The notes: generated by a model from the letters alone, not told the origin. A stretch of DNA of 7,721 nucleotides from Dokdonella sp. (GCA_030150315.1 JASLGB010000128.1:1-7721), one strand, 5' to 3'; shown: positions 1 through 7,193, numbered from the stretch's first letter. Numbers and translations are program-made.

Positions 1-56
1 TGAAGCAGCCGACGCGCGAACAGCTGCTGCGCGCGGGCGCCGACCAGAACCGCTGA
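1..56 (+). CDS. C-terminal fragment of an unidentified plus-strand gene
   Basis: An open frame enters from the left edge (first full codon at 3) and reads KQPTREQLLRAGADQNR before a TGA at 54-56. Only 17 residues are visible, so no family can be assigned. The hydrophilic, charged tail followed within 10 bases by a strong perfect hairpin is what the end of a real gene looks like, and no other gene claims this stretch. The gene would converge on the methyltransferase at 162-758. It could still be a chance open frame, because high-GC DNA has few stops. Confidence 0.4.
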   Translation, partial: KQPTREQLLRAGADQNR

Positions 57-65
57 GTCCCGCGA

Positions 66-93
66 CCGGATCCGCCGCGAACGGCGGATCCGG
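66..93. terminator. Perfect 12-bp hairpin, probable bidirectional terminator
   Basis: Arm 66-77 (CCGGATCCGCCG) is the exact reverse complement of 82-93, with a 4-base loop (CGAA). It lies 9 bases past the stop at 54-56 and about 68 bases beyond the stop of the minus-strand methyltransferase, so it sits between two converging genes. There is no long T-run on either side, so a classical intrinsic terminator is not proven. It could instead protect transcript 3' ends. Confidence 0.6.
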
Positions 94-161
94 CTTGCGC
101 TGCGCGAGTCGCCGTCAGCCCCCGGCATGAAGAAATGCGGCGCGCTCGATGCCGCCGCCGT

Positions 162-758
162 CTACAGCACTTCCAGCGCCGCGACCGAACGCATCAGGCG
201 CGGCGACAGGTAGCTGTGCGAGCCGCAGGGCAGCAAGCCGGCATCGATGAAGGTCGATCGGTACCAGTTCGGCGCGCGCGAAACGAAGCCGCGCGTGTCG
301 CCGCCGACCTGATCCTTCGAGGTGAAGACCTCGATGAAGGCGAGGCCTTCCAGCAGGTCGGCGAAGCCGGACAGGCCGCGCCGCAGTTCGCGCGCCGGAA
401 CATAGTGCAGGACATCGGAGCAGACGATCAGATCGAAGGCTTCGTCGAAGCGCAGCTCCGCCAGCTGGCCGAACGTGGCCAGGCCGATGTTGCGCGAGCG
501 GCCATAGCGCTGCACCGCGTATTCGCTGGAGTCCAGCCCGCGGTAGTCGATGCCGGGCCGCAGCTTGCGCAACGCGGCGCGCCACGGCGCCTCGCCGCAA
601 CCGACATCGAGCACGTTGCGGATCGGTCGCCCGAGGTAGTACTCGGCCATGTGCACCGCCAGAGCGGCCTTGCGCGTCAGCTGCCCGCGCGATCCGACGC
701 GGTGCTCGGTGCTGCGATACCACTTGTCGAAATAGGCGCGGTCGTAGGCTTTGCTCAT
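162..758 (-). CDS. Class I SAM-dependent methyltransferase
   Basis: This 198-residue protein has the Rossmann-type methyltransferase core. Motif I is VLDVGCGEAPW at residues 49-59, where the glycines contact SAM. A strand ending in RGLDSS (73-78) supplies the acidic residue expected to bind the SAM ribose. FDLIVCSDVLHYV (108-120) is the post-motif segment typical of small-molecule methyltransferases. No added domain, signal peptide or membrane segment is seen, so it is probably cytosolic. The substrate cannot be read from sequence. The ATG at 758 was chosen because the protein becomes family-like from MSKAYDRAYFDKW; an in-frame extension to 1046 is low-complexity and would run into the fds operon. 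The ribosome site is weak (AGG about 11 bases upstream). It is divergent from the fds operon, and nothing ties it to formate metabolism. The stop is TAG at 162-164. Confidence 0.85.
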   Translation of the reverse strand: MSKAYDRAYFDKWYRSTEHRVGSRGQLTRKAALAVHMAEYYLGRPIRNVLDVGCGEAPWRAALRKLRPGIDYRGLDSSEYAVQRYGRSRNIGLATFGQLAELRFDEAFDLIVCSDVLHYVPARELRRGLSGFADLLEGLAFIEVFTSKDQVGGDTRGFVSRAPNWYRSTFIDAGLLPCGSHSYLSPRLMRSVAALEVL

Positions 759-996
759 GGGACGGGAAACCTGTCGGGGAAAGCTCGCGGTGGCGAGCGG
801 ATCGGGCGATGGTGCGCGTGCGGTATCGATGCCGGCAGCGCGCCGCCGGCGATGCGCGCGGCCGGCGCGCCTATTGAGCTGACGGAGCCGCTGCGGCAGA
901 TTGCACGATTGCGCCGCCGAGGTTGCCATACCGGCCGGCTCCGGCCCAAGGTGTGTGTGCGGCCCGGTTGCCGCCGAACCTGTCCGCGAGGATTCC
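759..996. promoter_or_regulatory. Divergent intergenic region, expected fds and methyltransferase promoters
   Basis: These 238 bases separate two divergent start codons and hold no convincing gene, so both promoters should lie here. The best plus-strand sigma70-like match is TTGCAC (901-906), a 17-base spacer and TGCCAT (924-929), only about half-matching in each box. No sigma54 GG-N10-GC pattern was found. Two GC hairpins are present: 783-788 with 793-798 (loop GGTG), which lies in the methyltransferase leader, and 838-845 with 863-870. They may be operators or simply GC-rich sequence. The region as a promoter location is an inference from gene layout. Confidence 0.4.
988..992 (+). promoter_or_regulatory. 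Ribosome binding site deciding the fdsGB start
   Basis: GAGGA lies 4 bases before the ATG at 997. It supports this start over the in-frame TTG at 901, whose 32-residue extension is not NuoE-like. The spacing is slightly short but usable. Confidence 0.6.
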
Positions 997-3174
997 ATGT
1001 CCGTCAAGCCGCCGTCCATTCCCGCCACGCCCGATCGCGACGACACGCGTTTCGAGGCGGGCTTGTCCGCGCCGGTCGCGGCAGCGGTCAGGGCGGCGCT
1101 GGACGCGCATCAGCGCCGTCCGTCCGCGCTGCTGGACGTGCTGCACGCCATCCAGGATGCGCTCGGCCACGTGCCGCCGGCGGCGCTGCCGATGATCGCC
1201 CATGCGCTGAACCGCTCGCGTGCCGAAGTGCATGGCGTGGTGTCGTTCTATCACCACTTCCGCAGCACACCACCCGGGCGCACCGTCGTGCGCCTGTGCC
1301 GCGCCGAGGCCTGTCAGGCCGCCGGCGCGCGCACGCTGGAGGCGCATGCGCGGCGCACGCTCGGCATCGACTTCCACGAAACCACCGCCGACGGCGCGAT
1401 CACGCTGGAGCCGGCCTACTGCCTCGGCAATTGCGGCTGCGGCCCGTCGCTGCTGGTCGGCGCGGACGAGCTGCATTCGCATGTGACGCCCGAATCGTTC
1501 GACGCGCTGGTCGAGCACCGCCGCCGCTACGCGGCACCATCCGTCGACACGCCGTCGGCGCTGCGCGATGCGCCCGCGGCCGCAACCGCCATCAAGGCGC
1601 AGCCGCGCATTCGCGTCTATGTGCCGCGGGATGCGAGCGCGCTGGCGCTGGGCGCGGACGCCGTGGCGCAGGCCATCGTCGCCGCGGCGGTCGCGCGCGG
1701 CGTTGCGATCGAGCTGGTGCGCAACGGCTCGCGCGGCATGTTGTGGCTGGAGCCGCTGGTCGAAGTCGAAACGCCCGCGGCCGGACGCATCGCCTACGGG
1801 CCGGTTGCCGCCGCCGATGTGGAAGGCCTGTTCGACGCCGATTTCCCGCGCGGCGGCGCGCATCCCTTGCGTGTCGGCGTGGTCGAGCAGCTCGACTGGT
1901 TCCGGCGTCAGGAGCGCCTCTGCTTCGAGCGCGTTGGCGTGACCGATCCGCTCAGCGTGGACGACTATCTCGCGCACGGCGGTTATCGCGGCCTGCGCAA
2001 TGCGCTGGCGATGAGTGGCGTCGACATCGTGCAGACGGTGACCGATTCCGGCCTGCGCGGGCGCGGCGGCGCGGCCTTTCCGACCGGTATCAAGTGGAAG
2101 ACCGTGCTGGACGCACCGGCGGACGGCGACAAGTTCATCGTCTGCAATGCCGACGAAGGCGACTCGGGCACGTTTTCCGACCGCATGTTGATGGAAGGCG
2201 ATCCGCTGTGCCTGATCGAAGGCATGACGATTGCCGGGCTCGCGGTCGGCGCAACGCGCGGCTTCATCTATCTGCGCTGCGAATACCCGCACGCGCAGCG
2301 CGCGCTGTCGGCGGCGATCGCCAATGCCGAGGCCGCCGGATGGCTCGGCGAGGACATCGCCGGCAGTGGACGGCGCTTCCATGTCGAGGTCCGCCTTGGC
2401 GCGGGCGCCTACATCTGCGGCGAGGAAACCGCGATGCTGGAAAGTCTGGAGGGCCGCCGCGGGCAGGTGCGCGCGAAGCCACCGCTGCCGGCGCTGAAAG
2501 GCCTGTTCGGCCGCCCGACCGTCATCAACAACGTGATCTCGTTCGCCTCGGTGCCGCGCATCCTCGACCGCGGCGCGGCCGACTACCGCGACTACGGCAT
2601 CGGCCGTTCGCGCGGCACGCTGCCGATCCAGCTGGCCGGCAACCTCAAGCGCACCGGCCTGGTCGAGAAGGCCTTCGGCCTCAGCCTGCGCGAATTGCTG
2701 TACGACTGGGGCGGCGGCTCGCGCTCGGGACGGCCGATCCGCGCGGTGCAGGTCGGCGGCCCGCTTGGCGCCTATCTGCCCGAGTCGCAGTTCGATACCG
2801 TGCTCGATTACGAAGCCTTCGCCGCTGCCGGCGCGATGCTCGGCCATGGCGGCATCGTCGCGTTCGACGACGGCGTGGACATGGCCGAACAGGCGCGCTA
2901 CGCGATGGCGTTCTGCGCGATCGAATCCTGCGGCAAGTGCACGCCGTGCCGCATCGGTTCGACGCGCGGCGTCGAGCTGATCGACCGCATCCGCGCGGAC
3001 GTGGATCGTGCGGACAACCTCGCCTTGCTCGACGATCTGTGCCACACCATGCGCCACGGCTCGCTGTGCGCGCTGGGCGGCCTGACGCCCGACCCGGTCG
3101 TCAGTGCGCTGAAGCATTTCCCGGAAGATTTCGCCCGCGCGCGCGCGCCGCGCGCGAACGCGGAATCGGACTGA
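997..3174 (+). CDS. fdsGB: Fused FdsG-FdsB: NAD+/FMN-binding subunit of formate dehydrogenase
   Basis: This 725-residue protein takes electrons from FdsA and reduces NAD+ in the cytosol. Residues about 20-175 are a NuoE/FdsG thioredoxin-like [2Fe-2S] domain with ligands C101, C106, C142 and C146 (CX4C then CX3C). An Ala/Pro-rich linker (about 179-203) follows. Residues about 204-290 form a cysteine-free domain matching the N-terminal part of FdsB. The NuoF-like part has GRGGAAFPTG (355-364, NADH site), NADEGDSGTF (384-393) and GAYICGEETAMLE (470-482, FMN). The [4Fe-4S] ligands are C645, C648, C651 (CGKCTPC) and C691. In Cupriavidus necator and Rhodobacter capsulatus, G and B are separate genes of roughly 150-180 and 500-520 residues; here no stop or restart separates them. 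The product is probably one polypeptide in an A-GB complex. It is first in the operon, 102 bases before fdsA. Confidence 0.93.
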   Translation: MSVKPPSIPATPDRDDTRFEAGLSAPVAAAVRAALDAHQRRPSALLDVLHAIQDALGHVPPAALPMIAHALNRSRAEVHGVVSFYHHFRSTPPGRTVVRLCRAEACQAAGARTLEAHARRTLGIDFHETTADGAITLEPAYCLGNCGCGPSLLVGADELHSHVTPESFDALVEHRRRYAAPSVDTPSALRDAPAAATAIKAQPRIRVYVPRDASALALGADAVAQAIVAAAVARGVAIELVRNGSRGMLWLEPLVEVETPAAGRIAYGPVAAADVEGLFDADFPRGGAHPLRVGVVEQLDWFRRQERLCFERVGVTDPLSVDDYLAHGGYRGLRNALAMSGVDIVQTVTDSGLRGRGGAAFPTGIKWKTVLDAPADGDKFIVCNADEGDSGTFSDRMLMEGDPLCLIEGMTIAGLAVGATRGFIYLRCEYPHAQRALSAAIANAEAAGWLGEDIAGSGRRFHVEVRLGAGAYICGEETAMLESLEGRRGQVRAKPPLPALKGLFGRPTVINNVISFASVPRILDRGAADYRDYGIGRSRGTLPIQLAGNLKRTGLVEKAFGLSLRELLYDWGGGSRSGRPIRAVQVGGPLGAYLPESQFDTVLDYEAFAAAGAMLGHGGIVAFDDGVDMAEQARYAMAFCAIESCGKCTPCRIGSTRGVELIDRIRADVDRADNLALLDDLCHTMRHGSLCALGGLTPDPVVSALKHFPEDFARARAPRANAESD

Positions 3175-3178
3175 GGCC

Positions 3179-3206
3179 AACCGGAGCGGATCATCCCGTT
3201 CCGGTT
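3179..3206 (+). other. Stem-loop between fdsGB and fdsA (hairpin 1)
   Basis: Arm 3179-3189 (AACCGGAGCGG) pairs with 3196-3206 (CCGTTCCGGTT) over 11 positions, with one G-U wobble in RNA and a 6-base loop (ATCATC). It starts 5 bases after the fdsGB stop. No T-run follows, so it is more likely a processing or transcript-stabilising element, or a partial attenuator, than a full terminator. The genes downstream are needed for the same enzyme. Confidence 0.55.
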
Positions 3207-3217
3207 CGCCGTTTCCA

Positions 3218-3254
3218 CGCCGGCCCATCCCGTCGCCGCGGGGCGGGGCCGGTG
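3218..3254 (+). other. Stem-loop before fdsA (hairpin 2)
   Basis: CCGGCCC at 3220-3226 pairs with GGGCCGG at 3246-3252. The stem extends outward by a G-U and a C-G pair, and an inner CCCG/CGGG pairing (3229-3232 with 3239-3242) is possible. It ends 11 bases before the fdsA ribosome site. High GC makes chance pairing more likely than for hairpin 1. Confidence 0.4.
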
Positions 3255-3265
3255 CACCAGACTCT

Positions 3266-3269
3266 GGAG
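3266..3269 (+). promoter_or_regulatory. Ribosome binding site of fdsA
   Basis: GGAG lies 7 bases before the ATG at 3277, a normal distance. It supports the chosen start, from which the ferredoxin-like domain begins within about 20 residues. Confidence 0.65.
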
Positions 3270-3276
3270 CGGTGTC

Positions 3277-6117
3277 ATGCAATCCATCATCGAACTCGAT
3301 TTCGGCACTCCGGCTTCGACCGCGAGCGCGCACGTCACGCTGAGCATCGACGGTCGCGAAACCACGGTGCCGGCCGGGACCTCGGTGCTGCGCGCGGCCG
3401 CGCAGGCCGGCATCGACATTCCCAAGCTGTGCGCGACCGATCTGCTCGATGCATTCGGCTCGTGCCGGCTCTGTCTGGTGCAGGTCGAGGGCATGCGCGG
3501 ATTTCCGGCCTCGTGCACGACGCCGGTGGCGGCCGGCATGAAGGTCAGCACGCAGTCCGAATCGTTGCAGCGCATCCGCCACGGCGTGATGGAGTTGTAC
3601 CTGTCCGATCTCGCCCCGGTCGAGGGGCGCCTGCCGACCGAACTGCGCACGATGATCGACGCCATCGGCGTGCGCGACGTGCGCTATCGCGCCGCGCCTG
3701 ACGCGGATAAAACGTCTGCGGTGGCGCCCGCCTGCGATGACAGCAATCCGTATTTCACGTTCGATCCGTCCGCCTGCATCGTCTGCTCGCGCTGCGTGCG
3801 CGCCTGCGACGAGCAGCAGGGCACGTTCGCGCTGACGGTCGAAGGCCGTGGCCTCGCCTCGCGCATCGTCGCCGGTCAGGACGAGGGCTTCATGGCGTCG
3901 GAATGCGTTTCCTGCGGTGCCTGCGTGCAGGCCTGCCCGACCACCGCGCTGAGCGAAAAGTCCCTGCTCGAAAAAGGGCCGGCGACGAGCAGTACCGTCA
4001 CCACCTGCGCCTATTGCGGCGTGGGCTGTTCGTTCCGCGTCGAGCAGCGCGGCGAGGAGATCGTGCGCATGGTGCCGAACAAGGATGGCCATGCGAACCA
4101 CGGCCATTCCTGCGTCAAGGGCCGCTTCGCGATCGGCTACGCGACGCATGCCGATCGCATCCTGAAGCCGATGATCCGTGCGGCCATCAGCGATCCCTGG
4201 CGCGAGGTGACCTGGGACGAGGCGATCGCACACACGGCGGCGGAGTTCCGTCGCATCCAGGCGAAATACGGCCGCGATTCGGTCGGTGGCATCACGTCCA
4301 GCCGCTGCACCAACGAGGAAACCTACCTCGTGCAGAAACTGGTGCGCGCCGCGTTCGGCAACAACAACGTCGATACCTGCGCGCGCGTCTGCCATTCGCC
4401 GACCGGTTACGGCCTGAAGGCGACGCTGGGCGAGTCGGCCGGCACGCAGGATTTCGACTCGGTCATGCAGGCCGACGTGATCTTCGTGATCGGCGCCAAT
4501 CCGACCGACGCGCATCCGGTGTTCGGCTCACAGATGAAGCGGCGCCTGCGCCAGGGCGCGAAGCTGATCGTCGCCGACCCGCGCCGCATCGACCTCGTGC
4601 GCACGCCGCACGTCGAGGCGGCGCATCACCTGCAGCTGCGGCCGGGCACCAATGTGGCCCTGCTGACCTCGCTTGCCCACGTCATCGTCGCGGAAGGGCT
4701 CGTTGCCGAGGAATTCGTGCGCGCCCGTTGCGAGGCCGATTCGTTCGCGCGCTGGCGCGACTTCGTGGCCGATCCGGCGCAATCGCCGGAAGCGATGGAG
4801 GCGGTCACCGGCGTGCCCGCCGGCGAGGTGCGCGCCGCCGCGCGCCTCTACGCCACGGGCGGCAACGCGGCGATCTATTACGGCCTCGGCGTGACCGAAC
4901 ACGCGCAGGGTTCGACCGCGGTCATGGCCATCGCCAACCTCGCGATGGCGACCGGCAACCTCGGCCGCGAAGGCGTCGGCGTGAATCCGCTGCGCGGACA
5001 GAACAACGTGCAGGGATCGTGCGACATGGGCTCGTTCCCGCACGAGTTTCCGGGCTATCGCCATGTCTCCGACGACGCGGTGCGCGCGAGCTTCGAGCAG
5101 GCCTGGGGCGCGCGGCTGCAGGACGAACCGGGTTTGCGCATTCCAAACATGTTCGAGGCCGCGCTCGACGGCGCGTTCATGGGCCTGTATGTCGAGGGCG
5201 AGGACATCGCGCAGTCCGACCCGGACACGCAGCACGTCACCGCCGCGCTGTCGGCGATGGAATGCGTCGTGGTGCAGGACCTGTTCCTGACCGAGACGGC
5301 GAAGTTCGCGCACGTCTTCCTGCCCGGATCGACCTTCCTGGAGAAGGACGGCACTTTCACCAACGCCGAACGGCGCATTTCGCGCGTGCGCCAGGTGATG
5401 CCGCCGCTGGCCGGATACGCCGACTGGGAAATCACGCAGCGGCTGTCGAATGCGCTCGGCTATCCGATGAACTACGCGCACCCGTCGGAAATCATGGACG
5501 AGATCGCGCGCCTCACGCCGACCTTCGCCGGGGTCTCCTTCGAGCGCATCGACGCGCTCGGCAGCGTGCAGTGGCCGTGCAACGACGACGCGCCGCAGGG
5601 AACGCCGACGATGCACGTCGACGCCTTCGTGCGCGGCAAGGGCCGCTTCATGCTGACCGCCTACGTGCCGACCACGGAAAAGGTCAACGTGAGCTTTCCG
5701 CTGATCCTCACCACCGGGCGCATCCTGTCGCAGTACAACGTCGGCGCGCAGACACGGCGCACGGAAAACAGCTGCTGGCATGGCGAGGATGTGCTGGAGA
5801 TCCATCCGCACGATGCCGATGATCGTGGCATTGCCGACGGCGACTGGGTCGGCATCGAAAGCCGTTCCGGCAAGACCGCGCTGCGCGCATCGATCAGCAG
5901 TCGCATGCAGCCCGGCGTGGTCTACACCACGTTCCACTTTCCTTCGTCGGGCGCCAACGTCATCACCACCGACAACTCCGACTGGGCCACCAACTGCCCC
6001 GAATACAAGGTCACTGCGGTGCAGGTCGTGCGCGTGTCGCAGCCGTCCGAATGGCAGCGCCGCCATCGCGCCTTCAGCGATCGGCAACAGGCCTTGCTGG
6101 CGGAGACGACGAGATGA
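3277..6117 (+). CDS. fdsA: FdsA: catalytic molybdopterin subunit of NAD-dependent formate dehydrogenase
   Basis: This 946-residue protein oxidises formate to CO2 at a bis-MGD Mo (or W) centre. Domains in order: an N-terminal [2Fe-2S] ferredoxin (C52, C63, C66, C80); two CX2CX2CX3C [4Fe-4S] motifs (C167/170/173/177 and C210/213/216/220); the proximal [4Fe-4S] cluster (C244, C247, C251, C279, with K281 just after); then the molybdopterin oxidoreductase and dinucleotide-binding domains. C372 is the metal ligand, followed by H373, with R573 in PLRGQNN. Spacings 281-372 and 372-573 equal those of K295, C386 and R587 in the R. capsulatus enzyme. Codon 372 is TGC, so it is a cysteine and not a selenocysteine enzyme. 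Length is close to the usual ~960. The oddity is residues 110-137: the expected His(Cys)3 [4Fe-4S] site is absent. The stop overlaps the fdhD start (ATGA). It is certain as a family member; activity with one cluster fewer is inferred. Confidence 0.96.
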   Translation: MQSIIELDFGTPASTASAHVTLSIDGRETTVPAGTSVLRAAAQAGIDIPKLCATDLLDAFGSCRLCLVQVEGMRGFPASCTTPVAAGMKVSTQSESLQRIRHGVMELYLSDLAPVEGRLPTELRTMIDAIGVRDVRYRAAPDADKTSAVAPACDDSNPYFTFDPSACIVCSRCVRACDEQQGTFALTVEGRGLASRIVAGQDEGFMASECVSCGACVQACPTTALSEKSLLEKGPATSSTVTTCAYCGVGCSFRVEQRGEEIVRMVPNKDGHANHGHSCVKGRFAIGYATHADRILKPMIRAAISDPWREVTWDEAIAHTAAEFRRIQAKYGRDSVGGITSSRCTNEETYLVQKLVRAAFGNNNVDTCARVCHSPTGYGLKATLGESAGTQDFDSVMQADVIFVIGANPTDAHPVFGSQMKRRLRQGAKLIVADPRRIDLVRTPHVEAAHHLQLRPGTNVALLTSLAHVIVAEGLVAEEFVRARCEADSFARWRDFVADPAQSPEAMEAVTGVPAGEVRAAARLYATGGNAAIYYGLGVTEHAQGSTAVMAIANLAMATGNLGREGVGVNPLRGQNNVQGSCDMGSFPHEFPGYRHVSDDAVRASFEQAWGARLQDEPGLRIPNMFEAALDGAFMGLYVEGEDIAQSDPDTQHVTAALSAMECVVVQDLFLTETAKFAHVFLPGSTFLEKDGTFTNAERRISRVRQVMPPLAGYADWEITQRLSNALGYPMNYAHPSEIMDEIARLTPTFAGVSFERIDALGSVQWPCNDDAPQGTPTMHVDAFVRGKGRFMLTAYVPTTEKVNVSFPLILTTGRILSQYNVGAQTRRTENSCWHGEDVLEIHPHDADDRGIADGDWVGIESRSGKTALRASISSRMQPGVVYTTFHFPSSGANVITTDNSDWATNCPEYKVTAVQVVRVSQPSEWQRRHRAFSDRQQALLAETTR

Positions 6118-6941
6118 GCGACGGCCCCGCATCGCCGCCGGGAGCGGTGCGCCGCGAGGTGGAGCGGCACCGCGCCGACCGGATCGAATGCGTGGCCGAC
6201 GCGATCGCCGAGGAACTGCCGATTGCGCTGCTCTACAATGATCGGCCACATGTGGTGATGATGGCGACGCCGCACGATCTGGAGGATTTCGCGCTCGGCT
6301 TCAGCTTGAGCGAAGGCCTGATCGGCACGCCGGACGAGCTCGAATGCGTTTCCTCCCGAACCCTGCTGGAAGGCATCGAGCTGCACTTGCGCGTGCCGCC
6401 GGCGCGCGCGCAGGCGATCGAGCAGCGTCATCGCAACCTGACCGGTCGCACCAGTTGCGGCCTGTGCGGCGCGCAGGCGCTGGAGGATGCCGTGCGCCAG
6501 CCGGCGCCGGTGCGCGGCGGCCCGACGATCGACGATGCGCGCTTGCGCCACTCGCTGGCGCAGATGCACGACCGCCAATCACTCAATGCCGTCACCGGCG
6601 CGACGCACGCCGCGGCATGGGCGCGCGCCGATGGCTCGCTGGCGCAGGTGCGCGAGGATGTCGGTCGCCACAATGCGCTCGACAAGCTGATCGGCGCGCT
6701 GGCGCGTGCCGGCGAAGACGTGCAGGGCGGCTTTCTGGTCGTCACCAGTCGTGCCAGTTACGAAATGGTGCAGAAGGCGGCCACGGTCGGCATCACCCTG
6801 CTGGCGGCGATCTCGGCACCGACCGCACTGGCGATCCAGCTGGCCGAATCCGCGGGCATGACCCTGGTCGGATTCGCGCGGCGCGAAAGCCACGTCGTCT
6901 ACACCCATCCACAGCGCTTGCGCGCGGGAGTCCGTGCATGA
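6114..6941 (+). CDS. fdsC: FdhD/FdsC: sulfurtransferase for the formate dehydrogenase Mo cofactor
   Basis: This 275-residue protein belongs to the FdhD family, which passes sulfur from the cysteine desulfurase IscS to the Mo cofactor before insertion into FdsA, and which is required for active enzyme. The sulfur-carrying CXXC motif is CGLCG at residues 115-119 (C115 and C118). The family signature EDVGRHNALDKLIG lies at 181-194, and ALGFSLSEGLI (60-70) matches the N-terminal conserved region. Length is normal (about 260-280). The ATG at 6114 was chosen because it overlaps the fdsA stop as ATGA and has GGAG at 6102-6105. An upstream in-frame start at 6051 would sit inside fdsA. The overlap implies coupled translation with fdsA. 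It corresponds to FdsC in the fdsGBACD operon; the name fdhD is equally valid. Confidence 0.95.
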   Translation: MSDGPASPPGAVRREVERHRADRIECVADAIAEELPIALLYNDRPHVVMMATPHDLEDFALGFSLSEGLIGTPDELECVSSRTLLEGIELHLRVPPARAQAIEQRHRNLTGRTSCGLCGAQALEDAVRQPAPVRGGPTIDDARLRHSLAQMHDRQSLNAVTGATHAAAWARADGSLAQVREDVGRHNALDKLIGALARAGEDVQGGFLVVTSRASYEMVQKAATVGITLLAAISAPTALAIQLAESAGMTLVGFARRESHVVYTHPQRLRAGVRA

Positions 6942-7174
6942 AAGGCAGTCCACGGCTGGTCGCGATGGCCAACGACATCGCCGCCTATTTCGAAACCGAG
7001 CCGGATCGTGCGGTGGCCGCGCACGAGATCGCGACGCATCTGCGCCGCTTCTGGGCACCGCGCATGCGACAGGCGATCGCGGCGCATCTTGCGAGCGGCG
7101 GCGAAGGTCTCGGCACGCTGGCGCAGGAGGGCGTGCGTGCGCTGATCGCGATGGAGTCGGAGACTGCGAGCTAG
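6938..7174 (+). CDS. fdsD: FdsD: small accessory subunit of formate dehydrogenase
   Basis: This 78-residue protein lies at the end of the operon, where fdsD sits in fdsGBACD. It carries family hallmarks: an N-terminal helix with LVAMANDIAAYFE (7-19), then HEIATHLRRFWAPRMRQ (29-45), whose LRRFW-PRMR core is the recognisable FdsD signature. FdsD binds the FdsA subunit region and is needed for assembly or full activity of the enzyme in studied relatives, although its exact role is not settled. No cysteine, signal peptide or membrane segment is present, so it is cytosolic. Its start overlaps the fdhD stop (ATGA, 6938-6941), with GGGAG at 6926-6930 as ribosome site. The stop is TAG at 7172-7174. 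No convincing terminator lies in the 19 bases before the converging hydrolase. Confidence 0.92.
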   Translation: MKGSPRLVAMANDIAAYFETEPDRAVAAHEIATHLRRFWAPRMRQAIAAHLASGGEGLGTLAQEGVRALIAMESETAS

Positions 7175-7193
7175 AGGCGCGTCCAGCGAAATA

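Noticed and set aside
951..960. GTGTGTGTGC short dinucleotide run before fdsGB
   Set aside because: It is too short to call a repeat and has no clear regulatory match.
901..996. Upstream TTG start for fdsGB
   Set aside because: The 32 extra residues are not NuoE-like, and a good ribosome site precedes the ATG at 997.
759..1046. N-terminal extension of the methyltransferase to a start at 1046
   Set aside because: The added 96 residues are low-complexity, overlap the fdsGB start, and the conserved protein begins at the ATG at 758.
3604..3687. Frameshift as the cause of the missing FdsA cluster
   Set aside because: Other frames do not give the expected motif: the +1 frame has two cysteines but in a wrong context and soon meets a stop. 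The frame on both sides is continuous.
135..3701. Very long plus-strand open frame (1188 codons) across the methyltransferase and fdsGB
   Set aside because: It is out of frame with the well-supported genes, very Arg/Ala-rich with no family motif, and is an open-frame shadow of high-GC DNA.
4381..4401. Selenocysteine at the FdsA active site
   Set aside because: Codon 372 (4390-4392) is TGC, a cysteine codon, not TGA.
871..4515. Very long minus-strand open frame (1214 codons) antisense to fdsGB and fdsA
   Set aside because: It has shadow composition (His, Arg, Ala, Asp rich), no recognisable domain, and is antisense to genes with intact motifs.
3903..6249. Long open frames in other frames over fdsA (3903-5822 plus, 4528-6249 minus)
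   Set aside because: They show the same shadow composition, and fdsA explains this stretch with all its conserved residues.
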